64,000 nucleotides of DNA. Source: Burhinus oedicnemus (Eukaryota > Chordata > Aves > Charadriiformes > Burhinidae). The translations under genes and the position numbers were made by a program. Location: contig VFFE01008521.1 in NCBI GenBank assembly GCA_008921705.1, positions 1,176,745-1,240,744 of the forward strand, given 5' to 3'. The stretch's first letter is position 1. Each line of letters starts with the position of its first letter. Under the pieces are notes generated by a model. The model ran no database searches, was not told where the DNA came from, and worked only from the letters and a program-made list of their open reading frames with translations. This document shows, piece by piece, positions 23,641 to 36,482 of the stretch.

Positions 23641-25639
23641 TCAAATAATTTCAGGTATGTAAATTTGGTATTAAAAATTAAACTCCTAAGGTGTGGAACA
23701 TCTGAAAAAGCTGATTAGAGGGTGTTGGACTCTGACATCTCTTCAAATAGTATATCTATTCTCATCCCTTTTCGGTTCTTCTTAACTTAGTTCAAGTCCT
23801 GAAAAGAAAAAAACCACACATTGTATTTGTTTAAGTTCAGTGCAGAATTGCTAGATTTCTGGAGCTCATTTCTTGAAAACTCCCTTGCTGCTGACTAAGA
23901 TGAGCTGAGTAAGATGAGAGTAAGTTTCCCGTTATAATACAGTCATGGCCAAGGAACTGGCAACACAGAGCCTGTGTGTCTGTATTTTTCACTGAAAGAA
24001 AACTTTCCTCTCAGCTGAGTATACTGGAGAGGCTTGTATGAGATGACTGCAGAATCTGGACCCTGCACAAATGCTTTCCTTCCCTTTGGCTCACAGCTAT
24101 AGTAAATTAAACAAAACTCTGTTAGCTTGGCAGCTTCACCCACCTACAATTTACAGTCACCTCTAGGGAGGCAGCATACACAGACATGATGAGTTCAAGC
24201 ACAAGGTCTGGGTAAGTAAAAAAAGATTGTGCATAGGAGATAAATACATGGATATATTACTTCACTGGGTTAGTGTGTGGTCAGAAATACAAGCTACTCA
24301 GATAAATTTAAAGAGTCTGTAGGCCAAAATACATAGAGTGATCTAAAAGTTGTAGTAGGGAATGAACGCAATTTATTCTTTGTTAGTACCTATTAGCATC
24401 TCAGAGCTCACAGTTCTTCATACGTTTATTTAGGGAGAGAAAGGTGGGTGATTTTAGAGGTTTGGAAGAGAGACATATTTTTTCGTAATTAATTAGAAAT
24501 GTGCATCTGAGGAATATATGTTTCTTCATCTTGAGTCTTAAAATGATCGGTATTCTGGTGTTTATATAAGATTTTCTGCTGTCAGCTGTTCTAATTATGT
24601 TAAGTTGATTCTATGTAGCATCAGAGGTTCATTTTATAATTTCCTGCTAGAAAATTTAAAACATTAGTTTGGTAATGTTCTGTTTATTTCAGAAGATTGT
24701 ATGGCTCTTTTTCCTTGTTTTTCCAGACGCCAAATAAAATCCCTAAATACACAAAAAATATGGTGGGTGTATGTGTATAAAAGACTATATTATTGACCTG
24801 TACTGTTACAAATGTTAAAAAACAGAGAGGAAAATTTTCAGTATGTGTAGTTTGTGTTGTTTATCTGTGATACATGTTGTTTCTGGAGTCATTGAAATAT
24901 CCAGCTAAGGTTTTGACACCAAATAACAACTTAAAGAATCCAAAACTAGACAAGAATTAAAAAAATCCTACTGGGAGCGAGTAATGAATTTATACTCTTG
25001 AAGAAAAAAAATGGTCAAAAAGTTACTGGATTGGGAAAGGAAACTTAAAATAAAGAGGGCATTCTACAAAGTACCCTCAACTCCAGCATCAAGGTGTGGA
25101 AACTAAAGATTTTCTGGGGATTATTTTGTTAATATAGTGTGTTCAGAATTTCAGTGTCTTATTTCAACAACAATCTTCAAAACTTCTATTCAACAAAGAA
25201 GGAAGAAAACCCCTTTTTACTTAATTTCTTAATGTCCAAGACTTTTTCTCTCAAGAGAAATGCCTTAAATCTAAAACTTTATAAAACTTTCCTGTATTTT
25301 AAGAATAATCACAAATTTCAGAAATTAGGTACATTATTTTCCTTTAAAGGAACCTTTAAAATGTGAACTTTTTTTCTTATAGAGGGACAAATCCAAAATG
25401 GTTCAACACTTTGTAACTCTGCCCACTTGTGTGAGAGAGAATGCACACACAAAAATTTATGTAGAGATATTAATTCAGCGTTCAAAACAGCAAAAATTAT
25501 CAGATTTTTCTTCTGGACATTACCAGTTTGGAGAGAAGGCCTTGTTTCTGCAGATGTTCCCAGGATCAGACTCACTTAGAAGTCCCTGCCTCTCGCAGCT
25601 CCTAATGAGCTTGCTGGACATATTTTGCAGTGACAGCTG
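23641..25639. other. AT-rich unique DNA, no gene seen
   Basis: A GGGTAAGTA donor-like site at 24209 has no convincing exon before it. Frames at 25139-25640 overlap on both strands and are unremarkable. I recognise no repeat. Confidence 0.5.
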
Positions 25640-26600
25640 AAGTCAGCTCTCCCTGAATTTCTGAGTTCAGGAGGAGTTATAAGATGTTGTTACTCAAAGG
25701 TGTTGGAGGTATAAGATACCACCTCTAATGTCTCTGCTTGGGAGGTCTTGTCCCAGAGCACGTTCCCCTTCCTCTCTGGGAAATGTCTTTCTGTGCTCAA
25801 GGCAGCCTTCTGATAGGAGAGGTTTGTCAGAGAAGGCTTGCTTGGCAGTGAACTTCTTTGAATAAAACTGGGAAGAACCCTCAGCAGAGACTTCCTCTCT
25901 TTGCTTGGGAGCTGCTGTGAAGTGTCAGCTCTTGTTCTTGGTCCCTGCTTGAGCTGTGTTGCAGCTGTGTTGTGCCTGGTCTCACACCTCCTTGAGTCTG
26001 ACCTTCTGACTTCACCTTTTTAGCCCGATCTTGGACCTGCCTCATCATGACAGACTTGCAGGGTGACCACAGCCTCTTGGCACTGGCCTGGCTCTTCTGG
26101 TCACCTCAGGGCTCATGGAGTGAGGTCCTTGCACCATCCTGTCCCATAGTCCTGCTGCTCCCCTCCCTGGCCTCATTGGACAGTCCCCGCCCGCTGCACC
26201 TGGACAGGAGGCTCACTGGCACCCATCGAGCCCAGAATAAGCAGGATAATTCTCCTTCCCAGAAAAGAAAGTTTTTTACCTTTGTGAAAGGCAAAAGCTA
26301 ATTGATAGTTAGAGCCACCAGTCCTGACCTCAGGGACATCCTGTTAAGCGACTAGGAGGCAAAACCCTGGGCAGTGTCAGAGCTGGGGCACCCACGCCCC
26401 GTGAACAGGAGGATTCCTCAGCCTCCACAAGGCTCAGAAGTGAGAAGGAAGGGAGAACTGAGCTCCCATCCCTCCCAATGGTGAAAAGATCCTTCTTCTG
26501 TAGAAAGGCATCTGCTGCTGGCTCACACCTCTTGCTAAATTCAGCAATAGTCTAGCTCCAAAGCTGTGAAGAGGCTCCAGCCTGTCCTTTCCTATTCCAG
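25640..26600 (+). mobile_element. GC-rich LTR-like avian repeat
   Basis: The block contains GAATAAAACTGGGAAGAACC (25859-25878), with an AATAAA polyadenylation signal. After it come CTTGGGAGCTGCTGTGAAGT, TTGGTCCCTGCTTGAGCTG, GACTTCACCTTTTTAGC and GACCTGCCTCATCATGACAG. I recall this order from a common dispersed bird repeat of LTR type. The part after 26300 is less certain. Frames at 26047-26301 on the plus strand and 26106-26294 on the minus strand are composition artefacts. The ends are approximate, and no target duplication is seen. Confidence 0.5.
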
Positions 26601-27968
26601 GCACTAAAAATACTTATTACTGTTCTTCATAATAATAACAAGTTATTCAGGAAACAAGAACATAAAGATAAAAGATTCATTCAAGTAGCCAGAAAAAAAA
26701 TTGAGAATACGGGTGTAGAAATAAAGAAGGGACTGCATGCTTCAAAGAGTTCCCAGCTGTGTGAGTTGTTCTAAAGAAAGATATTCTTAATACATACTAC
26801 CATAGGCAGAGTGGTAACAGGGATCATTGCTGCCTGGGAATCTGAAACCTGACAGCTATCCTATAAAATACATCTAGCAGGCCATGTGCAGGCCATGAGG
26901 AAGGTGTCTTGCCCCATTCAGGAGCCTCACAAACCAAGAGTCACTTTGTCCCAAATAGCACAGACTACCAGAGGTGATTATACATCGGAACTGCTCAGTG
27001 CCAACTACCTTAACGCGAAAATAGGCAAGCTGAGTTTGTAACTGGGAGACCAGCCAAGTAATCTGGGGATTTAGAACCAGCCAGTGCACGGTTTCAGTTA
27101 GTTCCCCGACCACAGAAATTAGCATAGTTTGATTAGATTTGCCTGACGGGTTACCTAGGTTCCTTTTGAAGAGATTGGATAATATTTTAAATGGAAAAAT
27201 AAAATCTAAAATTAGATTTTTTTGCATAATTATAGCTTTTTCTTAACCTTTAAACTCTGTTCTCCAGTGAAGACAATCGAAAAAAGTTTGTTATTTTCAG
27301 GATCCTGTATTTACTCAAATGCTATTCTTTTCATAAGAAGAAACAAAAGAAAGAGGGGGAAAAAGTAGAGGAGACGAATGGGAATGAAATTACAAAAAAG
27401 TTTATTTTTGACCATTTTTTTTAAAATATGAAAGATATTTTTAAATATTAAGGAATGATAATTCTTACAAAAATCACAATTAATTTTCAAATTTTCAGTA
27501 GAAATCCTCTTTCTTTCACAGCAATGATGCCTGACTAGTTGTCTTTTTGGAACTTCAAAGGAAAGTGAGGAGTTGATTGTTTGGAAAAAAAGGTTTATAT
27601 TATGTTTCACATCATCTCATGAACTATTCTGACTGCTACCAGAAACCTTTTACTTTGGGAAAACAAAATCATAAAATACCTGATTTGAATCACTTTGATA
27701 GAATAGAAATGGATTCAATAGGACCTTTGTCTATCTGTTTTACCTGTGCTTTTTCACTGGAAAATTAAAACTCAGGAAATTTGTGGCTAATGAGTTGCAA
27801 ATGGTGAATTTCAGGTGAATTAAACTCCTTATTGGTCACTTTGATATTATTTTTTTCAACCTATTGTCTTCTTACTACCAGAAATCAATCAGAAACATCA
27901 GAGATACCAAACAGTACAGGTTGCCCACATGTTCAGGGTGATATTTGTAATATCTTTCAGTGTGACCT
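26601..27968. other. Mixed DNA, no gene seen
   Basis: The segment 26850-27150 has more CpGs than the background and a 117-codon minus-strand frame (26874-27227) of unknown character. It has no start or splice context, and I do not recognise its product. The rest is AT-rich. Confidence 0.4.
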
Positions 27969-28128
27969 AGAACAGGCTGTCCAGAGAGGTTGTGGAGCCT
28001 CCACCCCTGGCGATATTCAAACTCTGTCTGGACCAACCAGCTCTAGGTGAACCTGCTTGAGCAGGGAGTGTTGGATCGGATGACCTCCAGAGGTCCCTTC
28101 CAACCTCAACTGTTCTGTGATTCTGTAA
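27969..28128 (+). mobile_element. CR1 LINE 3' end fragment, plus strand
   Basis: It starts at AGAACAGGCTGTCCAGAGAG, passes GGATGACCTCCAGAGGTCCC and TTCCAACCTCAAC, and ends with TTCTGTGATTCTGTAA, the CR1 3' tail. About 160 bp are kept. Coding content is limited to the last residues of ORF2 and the 3' UTR. Confidence 0.95.
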
Positions 28129-31100
28129 GGTAGACTGCTACTGATGGCAATAAAAAATAATAGCTGCCCTGCTCGGATTCCTCCCTCCACCCCCCATATT
28201 CCTATCTATGCAAGTAGTTGGTCAAACAAGATAAAATAATAAACGAACATTCAACATTTAGTCTCTTTTGGGGAGGGAGAAATAATTCACCATGCTCTAA
28301 TTTGGGAAAATGGCTAAGCTTAGTGATATACTACTAGGATATACCACTCCTACATCAATGTGACTGCTGAAGGGGGTGGAATTGTAACAGAGAAAAACTG
28401 ATACAATAGACTGGTAAGTCAGGCCCATATGTTCATAACAGGAAATTTATTCATACTTTATACCTTTGATAATTGATTGTTCTCAGAACAAATATCACAC
28501 TGAAGACACTGTGGAGGGAATAAGGGCTTTAACTTTGTTGGATTTTCTCTGTAAATATTAGACTAAAACTTTATCATCATCTTTTTCTTTTTCTTTTTTT
28601 CCCATTTATTACTTTGTTAGTTGCATTTGCCGTTTCTCCAGTACTGTTTCTAAGGGAACTATTATCCTTAGAATTCCTACAGTACCTAGAGTATCTCTGA
28701 AGGATTTATTGCTTTCCATGGATGTGCAGATAACTTACCACAATTTTTTTTCTTTTTATTGTGGATGTATATTCTGCAACTCTAAGTTTCATCTGTTCAG
28801 AGCAGAGATACTTTCCTACTGTGGATATGTAAATGTGTCATCTTATTTCACAGCAGTGTACAGCTGTAACACCCAACATTCCCACGAGATATGCTAGGTG
28901 GAACAAATATGATTTGAAATAACAGAAATGTCTAAAAGCACAAATAAATACTTAAGGTTATTATCACTTTTATAGATAAAAGAAAGAAGGAAAGCTGCAA
29001 ATTGTGTTTAAAAGTTATAATCACTCCAAGGAAAGCTCAAATGCTTATGAATAACAGAATATTTTAACTTATTATGTAAGATAAAATAATAGCTACAAGG
29101 AAACATGAAAATTGTTTTTTTTTTCTCTGTGTACTGGTATTTTACCTATGCTGTTCACTTGCACTCTCATAGCCCATAGGTTCTTAATCATTCTGTTTAA
29201 CATCTCTTGCTAGAAATGCAGGCTTTTATTCTTATGACTTCCTTCTTGAAAATGACATATTGTACTCTCATTATTTTCCATTTTAGTCAAAGAACATGTT
29301 CACATATAACAATAAAAGCATCAATTTAATTAATTTTTAATCTTCCAAAAATTAATGATCATTCTTTCTCTGGGACTTTTGTCTCTAGGAATGAATGAGA
29401 AAATTATACTTCATTTAAGCTATTACAGAACACTCTATTTCTGTTGATCCAACCAGCCAGCTCAGTCTGTTGGTGAAGTGAGAGCATTTTTTTCAAAGTC
29501 TGAAGATACAACATGTGGCAACTATAGGAACCTAAGAAAAGGCTATCAAGTACTAAATTGAAGGGTCTGTTATCCCCTGAAAGCTTATAACCTATGTGGC
29601 AAATTAGGTCTTACATATCAAATAAAAGGTGAAGGAAACTGATATACTGTACAACAGCTCTATGACGTCCTATAGAAAATTTGGACATGTGAATTAAAGG
29701 TCCCCATTTTTGTTTATTTTGATATGTTACATTAATTTTGACAGGAATCCCCAAAACTGTGTCACACTGAGGTATACTGATTTTTAAAATTAATTTATTT
29801 TTTTCTGAAGAAATAGGGGGATGTGACTGATGCAGGAAGAAAAATAATGCTCTTGCTATTAAAGCCTTTCCATTATTTTATTTTATTATAATGTAAGCTG
29901 GAGTATTTAAAAGTGTTCAAAGGGATTTATCTTTCATCTTATCAATATTAGTGATGAAACAGCAGATTTGTCGGTTGTAATAATAAGCACACTGCAGTTA
30001 CTTACAAGCATCAGCAATATACCTTGCAGAAACCAGATACAAACTTTGCTGAATCAAGATAATGATGTGAAGATAGTTAATGAAGACCTCTCCTGAGGGG
30101 TTTCATTCTCACACCAAGCTCTTAGAGCAGATGATGGTACTGATCTTCTGGAGCTGCTATTACAGATTGGCAAGGAAGTTCACTATTTGTTAAATTTTAA
30201 TCAGTAAAGTTCTAAATACTAGAGCTTTTCCCTCTGCCATTAGAGGGGAGCTAAGGCAGGTAGCAGAATCTGCCCTTTGCTCGCACCAGCAGTGGGTGAG
30301 AGTCTTTGGGGACAAGTGGCTTCTGAGACCTGGGCTTCTGGGCTTTGCTGAATCTGGGGAAGCTTTCTGGAAGGCAGGATTACCTGTGCACTGTTCCAGG
30401 GCCACAGAGCAAGTATGTACAAAATACATTTTGTGTAGAAAATACCCAGACAACATATCTCTAAATCTCACCTGCTGGAAAGTCAGCTTGCAAATTTCCT
30501 TATATCTGCTCTGATGGCAAAAAAAAGAAAGTAGGTATCAGAAGACAGAAGAAGTCATTATCCTTACAACTGAAGTGTTAAAAAATCCTCAAAACCCCAA
30601 TTTTGCCTTTTGTTTCTATATATGTGTGTGCATGGTGTATTCATATAGAGGAAGACTAAAATGCTTTGAACTACTGGAAGAAAAGAGACTGACTAGTTGA
30701 GTCAGTTACCTTAACCCATTTCTGCAGGAGTCATTTTAGTGGAGAGCCGTCTGTCCTCAGATGACCATTGTTTTGCCTAATACAAGGTATGGCAGACATT
30801 GAGCTGTCAGATTCCTGAAACTGAGATTTACTGAATGAATTTTCAGTATTAGGAAATTTGGAGGAAAAAAAAAGTTATTTCTCTTCTCTTCTGTTATCCT
30901 GGAACTATTTTCACAAGACACCTGGTAAATAATTGAACTCAGTAAAGAGTTTTTACAGAATTTTCTATTTAGGAAATAACTCAAAATTGCTGTAGAAAAG
31001 GAAGTTGCATCCATTTTTTATCTACTGGATGATGCTTTAATGGCACAGGAGGTAGTTTTCATTCTCTCATTTACCTGAAGGAGTCTGAACTCACTTTTTC

Positions 31101-31535
31101 CACCTGACATTTTCAGCCATCTCAGTACTCAGAGCTCTTTTGCTTGTCTGTAACAGCTTCTTATTGTAGACAATTTTAGCAGATTTATTCAACCCTGCCC
31201 TATATAATTTGTCTAATCGAGTGATAATCTAAACTAGTTCATAATTATAAAAAAAACCCAATGTAAATGTCCAGTGTGGGAAAAACATAGAAAGAGAAAC
31301 CTGACATGTAAAATATTTTCTGAGCACCTAGATTTCACACAGAAGTCTGCAGGACTTAGAGACAGCTGCCTTTGATAATCAGATCACAGAACTTCTGGCA
31401 GAAGACATCTAAATTGCAGTGTGCAGCTGTGTACTGCATTTATTATCTATTCTAGATCTGAGAGGGAGGTGAGAATCCCCAAAATACCAAGGGTTGTAAT
31501 CATCATGATCATCATTAATCATTACTCACCAGCTG
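28129..31535. other. AT-rich unique DNA, no gene seen
   Basis: A pyrimidine tract lies at 28581-28603. The segment 30220-30420 is somewhat GC-richer and has frames on both strands (30190-30471 minus; 30296-30514 plus), neither recognisable. The rest is AT-rich. Confidence 0.5.
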
Positions 31536-31576
31536 CACACAAACACACACACACACGTGCGCACGCGCACACACAT
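31536..31576. repeat. Alternating CA/CG tract, Z-DNA-prone
   Basis: From 31543 to 31576 every dinucleotide step alternates purine and pyrimidine. The core CGTGCGCACG (31556-31565) is a perfect 10-bp palindrome. CA repeats flank the CG-rich core. Alternating purine-pyrimidine DNA with CG steps is the classic Z-forming class. Confidence 0.9.
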
Positions 31577-34500
31577 TTCTTCTCTTTTAGCATCTGGTAA
31601 AGCCCTAATATATATGTCTTGTTGATTCGGGAATTAGAGAGAAGGCTTATATGCAAAACCCAGAATCATTCCAATCTTCCTAAATACGGATCATTTTGAT
31701 TTACCTTAGGAGGAAAACCAGACTTACTTGTTATGGGTTTATTTCTATGCAGTGGAAAAATAACTGAGTGGTATATCATACAGGAAGTATGAGGTAAATT
31801 GCACATTTATTTCATGTATTCTTTTATTTTAAAATGCACATGCTTCAGTATCAGAGGGAAAACTCTCAGAGAAATATAGCTAACTGTAGGGAATTTATTT
31901 TCAGAAAATCGCAAGGTTGCTCCAAAGAGGAAAGTTATGATGGCTGTATATAACAGCTACAAGATAAAGATGGGAGAAAGTTAGTGTGCATTTGCTACAA
32001 AGTAAAAAGCAAATTCAATTTGTAAGACAAATTAAATATAAGCAACTCCAAAATAATTTATAACAGATTTCATTTTAATATATCCAAACAGGAAAGACAG
32101 TGTCTACTAATTTACAGAAATTCATGCTGTTCTGTGTGACAGACATAGCTGCATAATTTGCATTTGTCTGGCAAAGTGAACAGACTAAAAGCAACATATA
32201 ATTAGCACATAAAGAAGATTCAAATCTTTTCTTTTTTTTTCCTCAAACCAAATAAAATAGCAAGCACTTATGGAAGGATCTTAGTTATTGTTTTTCATTT
32301 AGAATTTCTATTGATCTGTGGTAAGAGGCGAAGGCAATGCTGTTTTTCTCCATGACAGCAGGTCTTTCCAAGGACACCAAATATGGATGTTGAACCTAAC
32401 GATCTAAACCAGCGGGTTTATTTAGCGAAAAAGAGGTCTAATGCAAAATTATCCCTGAAGATCAACATGAAGACTGTCAGAAATACAGTCTTTAGAAACA
32501 GACAAATGTCAAACAGCTGGCAAGACTCTGTTCAGCAGTCATACATTTTAGGAAATTTAGTATGAATTTATGAATCTACACTGACAAAAAAGATTCTGTT
32601 GGTTTAAACTACCCAAACACCCGGGTTTAATATTTGTGAAAATCAATAGGGTCCTGCCTTATGCAGCTAAAATTGTTGGCTAGTCATGGATCTCTGCCTG
32701 ATTTGTCTTTGTTTGTTTGTTTGTTTTTTTCTTGGAAGGGTTGAGGGGTTTACCTGTGAAATGGGGGACACAGAAGAGGAAATTACATTTTCTAATATTA
32801 TGCTGTCTGGCTGAATGAAATATAGGTGCCTGAGCTGGAACTCCATCAATACGAAAAAATGAAATGGAATTGCAGCCTGAGCCTCTTTGATAACGCATTC
32901 AATGACTTTGGGATGCAGAGGCACAGTCTGGGGAAGGTAACATTTGATTTAGGTGTCCTCGGCAAGGTTTTACCAGGTCCACGGGCTGCGAAAGCACTCT
33001 TATGATTATGTGACTGTTAGGTAATGTGTTATGACTAAGGAGGAAGCACTGTGGCGATGATGAGTGGGTTTGGTGTAGGAGAATTGGGAAGTTGATTCAC
33101 GGAACTGTGGTATTGATCTATTTAACATTTTTTATTATTACGTTTTGTGATAGAAGTGCTGACTGCTCTAGAGAAGCAGGCTTTGTTTCATTCTGATGTG
33201 GTTGCTTCTCACCTTTGAATGACTTTCACAGGCCCCTTGCTCTTCTCCAGTTCTGTGAGTTATTTCTATTTTCTAGCCCCAGCTGTTTTGCTGCAGTTAG
33301 CTTTTCTTTCTCTCTGGGCATCAACAATCCTGGCTATGTTGTCTTGAGTGACCACTTATATTCCTCAGAATGAATATTTTCTTTGTTGCTTTCCCTCACA
33401 ACATTTTCCTCTGACTTTATGACTTATTTCATCATCTTAGAAAGCCAGGGAAATTTACATATCAGATGAGTCCCAACCTTTTGTTGGGGCACAAGACAGT
33501 GGAAGGAACAGGCTGCTTCTCCTCTGCTAACCGTACTACAGTTTGATTTGAGGGAAGCAGAATAGCCTTATAATTGCTATAATCTATTTAAATCAGAGTG
33601 GAAAACATGGGTTCTAACCAAATTCACGGAGTCACTTTCTTCCAAAGCATAGCCATGACAATGGGAGAAAAGGAGGATAACAGCCTCTGTGAAAAGTGAT
33701 CAGATATTTTCAGTAAGGTATTTTTTGGGTACTATAAATGTTGCTTGCTTGGATGGTATGTTTGCAAGAACATGTCAACTCTGCTGACTAGGATTTTACC
33801 TCCATAATGGAATTCCCTGTTCAAAATGAGAGAGAACATCCGACAACTTAAAGCACAGAATAACCAATAGCCGAATGGTAGCAGCTGACTCCTAAAATAC
33901 AAGTGACATAAATTCTTCCTGAACTGGATTACTGACTTGAAAATAAGTCTCACCCACCATAATGAGTGTCCTGATAGATGATTAGGTGTTCAGCAGAAGA
34001 GTTGTCACGGTTCCTTTCATAAAAGCTGTTTCATTTTTGTATAATTATTTAATAACTGTTTAGAGAGGGACTTGATCTCACATACCAAGCAAGTACTTAG
34101 AATCCTCAGTATCGTACAAAGTTCATACTTTTGTCTCCCTTACTGAGCCATTCCACTTTGTTTACAAACTTGCTTATTCTCTTTTGGGTCTTTATTTGTA
34201 TAAAATTAAGAAACGGATCCTAACCACTGAAAATGAGGCAAAAAGAAAGACACTTAGGGGCTCTGCAAGAGTGTCAATCCCATGCTGTAACTGTTAAAAT
34301 CTGGTTTCTGTTTTCTTCTTTTGTAAGATATGTGCAGCAGCATAAGAGATCTTTCCGCACTTTGCTCTGATCTTGCGCCTATATGAGGGAGACAAAAACC
34401 CCACCTTATCTCAACTTATGAGAGCTCAGTGACACCCACCTTTAGTGCAGAATCTCTGCTACTTCCTGCAAACAACTGCCCTCCTTGCCAAAGAAACTTG

Positions 34501-35239
34501 GCAGCTCCCTTAACAAGAAATATGTCTTTCCCTAACTTCACAATTTATGACTATATTTACAATGAAGCCTTTGCAATTTAGTGGTAGATCATTCTATAGA
34601 TTCTTGGAAGCACAACAACGTTTAGTGTGACAGACGTTCAAGGAATTTGCCATTGAAAAATGTTTTTGCAATACCCAGAGGTGTGGTGTGAGAGCCATGT
34701 GTCAGAATATTTAGAGTTAGGTCTATCACTTCAAAAGTATAAGGGAAAAGTAATTGAATATATAATGTATAAGGAAAGAAAATGTTTCTGAAACATATTC
34801 CTCTATTATTAAATCTGCCTACTGATATTTTTTATCTTAAAGCCAAATAAGCACCAATTTTTTGCCTTTTAAAAGACTTATTTTCTTGTTGCTTGTTCTT
34901 GGACTTTGGGACATCACACAGTGATACGATGTTCAAGTAATTTTCTCCCTCCTCTTCCTTAAAGTCTGTGGAATCATGTTTCTATTTTGTCCTCGAATTA
35001 GCACATTCTTTGCTTAAGACCTTTGCATGCTTCCCTGTTTATAAGATTTGAAAGGCTTAATTTGAAGTAGACTTTGCAGAAAGTCTACTGTGAAGTCTAA
35101 AGACACCAGAAAACTGATTTGAGGATAAGGTTGCTAAGACTCCTCAAAAGCTTTCTTTGTTAGAACTAGGAAAGCCACTAAAAGACTGTTTTTTTCTTTC
35201 ACGGTTCAAACTGCACAGAAACATTAGCCCTTTAACCTT
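31577..35239. other. AT-rich unique DNA, no gene seen
   Basis: A GTTT-unit microsatellite lies at 32708-32730. Other frames, such as 32383-32565 on the plus strand, are short and unrecognised. I see no repeat families. Confidence 0.5.
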
Positions 35240-36482
35240 ATCAATAGAACCAAGATAAAAAAGCATCACAGAAAACATCTTTGCTAGCTACTGTCAAAAT
35301 CCATCCTCTTTCTATCACTTTAATGACCAAACATTCCTGTCCTACAGGTTCCCTCTTCCAGACCTTCAAACAGTTTTGTGTTGCAAAATCTGGATCTTCA
35401 TTATCTACCTGATATTTTTTTGAGGTATTGCATTTTGTTGTCAGCAGGCTCATTTTTTAGCATCACACAGATCAATTCTGGATGAAAGACAGCAGGCTCC
35501 CCCTCCAAAGTTAACAAAATAATTCAGGGATGATGCAGTGCCTTGTCACGACAGTACAGCACAGGTCATTTCTACCATTTGTCACCAGGAAAGGCAGGCA
35601 CCCCAGCAGCAGAGTCACTAGTGTTCTCATTTGTCTTTGGTAGTGGGTATCACCTTTGACTGTGCAGCAGAATTTCCAACTCCCATTAAAAAATCATTAG
35701 AACCCCAAATGGGACGTTGTGAACCTATGCTTCATTCAGAGTACTTTTCCTGAGCTCTCGCAAAGATGAGAGCAGCAATATCAGTGATGTATATAAACTG
35801 CTGTGCCATGCCATCTGCGTTTTTACTGTGGACTTGTTCAACCCAATACTTCTCTTCAGCCTGTCTGTGAGGACGAAGTGAACTACTTTTTGGATCATCC
35901 AGAGCCTGGGCACGCTGCGCAAAGCTGCACCAAAGCCACTTCTTTATGTGGATCAGTATCAGGGCCATGTTGTTCATTTGACATAAGGCACTTCATTTTG
36001 AAATGCTTTGATGCCCTGAACCTCAGTGCTTCCTTTGAGCACTCTAGTACCTGCAAAATCCATGAGCCTGGCTCTCCTCATTTGAAACAGTCTAAGCCGC
36101 TTTTTATTAAAGCTGCACTGTGAATTATACAGCAGATTTCTGTTTAATAGTCAATACTTTATAACACTCTTCAATTACACACACACTTTTAACTAAAAAT
36201 AGTTAACTTTAAACAGGCTAAACCGTGTGGATTGGATAACCAGTAGGATAAATTATTAACATCACAAACTGCTGTGGGACATGTATTATGTGTTTTACAG
36301 GAAAGAAATAATTTTTTTCTCACAGTCTGAAATCTTTCATTTCCTGGCCAGACCAAGTTCTTTAGTATCTTTTGCAGCCAGCTTCCTCTGAATGGCTCAA
36401 TATCCATCAGATTAAAAAAATAACGGTCTTTCGATAGAAAAAATCTAAAATTTATGTTACTTGTATCAGGTGTATCAAGCAC
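35240..36482 (-). pseudogene. Interrupted coding-like stretch, possible retrocopy
   Basis: Several successive minus-strand frames have protein-like composition but are broken by stops and shifts: 36189-36482, about 35986-36090, 35732-35977 and 35241-35453. The clearest runs through ALDDPKSSSLRPHRQAEEKY and ends AQEKYSE. I do not recognise any piece. Only a short oligo-T (35188-35195 on the plus strand) lies at the place where a poly-A tail of a minus-strand retrocopy would be. It may equally be chance frames in moderately GC-rich DNA. Confidence 0.2.

Noticed and set aside
26874..27227. 117-codon minus-strand frame as a gene
   Set aside because: No start context or splice signals that stand out, and the product is not recognisable.
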